Below, one piece after another: positions 6,429 to 7,008 of a stretch of DNA of 7,008 nucleotides. A program made the translations under genes and the position numbers. How positions within the stretch are numbered: position 1 is the first letter of the stretch; the number at the start of each line of letters is the position of its first letter. The DNA comes from an uncultured Lachnospiraceae bacterium. Its GTDB lineage: Bacteria > Bacillota_A > Clostridia > Lachnospirales > Lachnospiraceae. The stretch covers positions 1 to 7,008 of the forward strand of contig CACZQE010000025.1 in NCBI GenBank assembly GCA_902783205.1, in the 5' to 3' direction. Below the pieces are notes generated by a model. The model saw nothing but the letters and a program-made list of their open reading frames with translations, searched no databases and was not told the origin of the DNA.

Positions 6429-6500
6429 TCAGGGGGACGGTTTCCCGGACTTTTTGCAAAGCAAATAGGTCCGGGAAACCGTCCCCCTGATTCTTTTTTT
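6429..6500 (+). terminator. Intrinsic terminator ending the export operon, probably bidirectional
   Basis: The 22-bp arms 6429-6450 and 6469-6490 are perfect inverted copies around an 18-nt loop, followed by TTCTTTTTTT (6491-6500). On the minus strand the same stem is followed by a TTTTT stretch (complement of 6418-6422 region), so it can also stop the convergent gene at 6534. The motif GGGGGACGGTTTCCC and its complement look like palindromes that I have often seen dispersed in Firmicutes genomes, but this is from memory and not verified. Confidence 0.9.
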
Positions 6501-6533
6501 ATCGCAGAGCCGCCTCCGGGAAAGAATTTATAG

Positions 6534-7007
6534 TTATGGATTTCCCTCGACGGCGTCCGATGCCTCTCCGGGAGCAGAAGGTGTCGGCGACGGTGTGGCT
6601 GTAACTCCCAGGATCGGGACATAGCCGCGATAGACCGCCTCGATCTGCAGCATATTCCCGCTCTGGTTGATGATGGTATAATCTACCTCGCCATGGGTCA
6701 TCGTGCCCGTTTTGCTGTGGGAGAGATCCAGATATAACTGCGAGGCTTCCCCGATGTCATTAAAAGAGGCGTCAAAAGCATAAAGCGCCAGTGCCGCATC
6801 CTGACTGATCTCGCTGGGGTTGAGGGAGGAGACATCGTTGCTGAGAAGGATCATGTTCCCCATAGGTTCCTTGATCAAAGATGCTCCGTTAACAATAAAG
6901 ATCAGGATCTCATTGGGGGAGAAATTTGGTTTGACAATATCCTCCGCTGCTATCTCATGAAAGGAACGGGTTCCCTCGCTGTCTGCTTTTTCGTTGTGCT
7001 CTGCTAC
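6534..7007 (-). CDS. C-terminal part of an unrecognised protein (runs off the window)
   Basis: A minus-strand frame is open from the right edge (first full codon at 7007) to TAA at 6534-6536, giving 157 residues of a longer protein whose start is outside the window. An internal TTG at 6878 is not a likely start because coding continues upstream without a break and no ribosome-binding site is apparent. The visible part has mixed alpha/beta content (SPNEILIFIVNGASL, ALALYAFDASFNDIGEAS, HGEVDYTIINQSGNMLQIEA) and ends in a Pro/Ser/Thr/Ala-rich tail (TATPSPTPSAPGEASDA) of the kind found in secreted or surface-linked proteins. No membrane helix is seen in this part. I do not recognise the family and assign no function. 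It converges on the sigma gene and shares its terminator. Confidence 0.65.
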   Translation of the reverse strand, partial: VAEHNEKADSEGTRSFHEIAAEDIVKPNFSPNEILIFIVNGASLIKEPMGNMILLSNDVSSLNPSEISQDAALALYAFDASFNDIGEASQLYLDLSHSKTGTMTHGEVDYTIINQSGNMLQIEAVYRGYVPILGVTATPSPTPSAPGEASDAVEGNP

Positions 7008-7008
7008 A

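Noticed and set aside
1..7008. tRNA, rRNA, CRISPR arrays, insertion sequences.
   Set aside because: No cloverleaf, rRNA-like segment, spaced direct repeats or transposase frame was seen on either strand.

Overview
The window reads as chromosomal DNA from a low-to-mid GC Firmicute, most likely a Clostridia/Lachnospiraceae-type gut bacterium. That is an inference from Gram-positive style ribosome-binding sites, sigma-A-like promoters, TTG/GTG starts, and the type of export cassette present; no rRNA or marker gene fixes the species.

The core (about 732-6500, + strand) is a four-gene operon-like unit. It encodes the export part of an NHLP/NHLM-type (nitrile hydratase-like leader peptide) bacteriocin or modified-peptide system: a very short HlyD-like secretion protein (896-1381), a C39-peptidase/permease/ATPase ABC exporter with intact catalytic residues (1389-3581), a second permease/ATPase half with a Cys-less, peptidase-like N-terminus (3720-5894), and an ECF-type sigma factor (5916-6419). 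The first gene has a promoter region with two overlapping -35/-10 pairs and a 5' leader carrying a strong hairpin. The sigma gene has a nine-G tract in its ribosome-binding site. A perfect 22-bp stem terminator closes the unit.

On the left (95-508, - strand) a divergent gene encodes a stand-alone 137-aa HATPase_c_2/RsbW-like ATP-binding regulator. It has its own promoter, a structured leader of about 170 nt and a 25-bp stem terminator at the window edge. On the right (6534-7007, - strand) the C-terminal 157 residues of an unrecognised protein converge on the sigma gene.

Together the genes suggest a regulated peptide-export module. The C39 domain would cut a leader peptide at a double-Gly-type site, the paired ABC subunits would export the product, and the HlyD-like protein would assist at the membrane. 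The sigma factor, and possibly the anti-sigma-like kinase, would control expression. No precursor peptide with a recognisable NHLP or double-Gly leader and no modification enzyme lies in the window, so the substrate is encoded elsewhere. The most noteworthy points are this missing cargo, the G9 tract before the sigma gene, the minimal HlyD-like protein, the degenerate peptidase domain, the structured leaders and the two related long-stem terminators.
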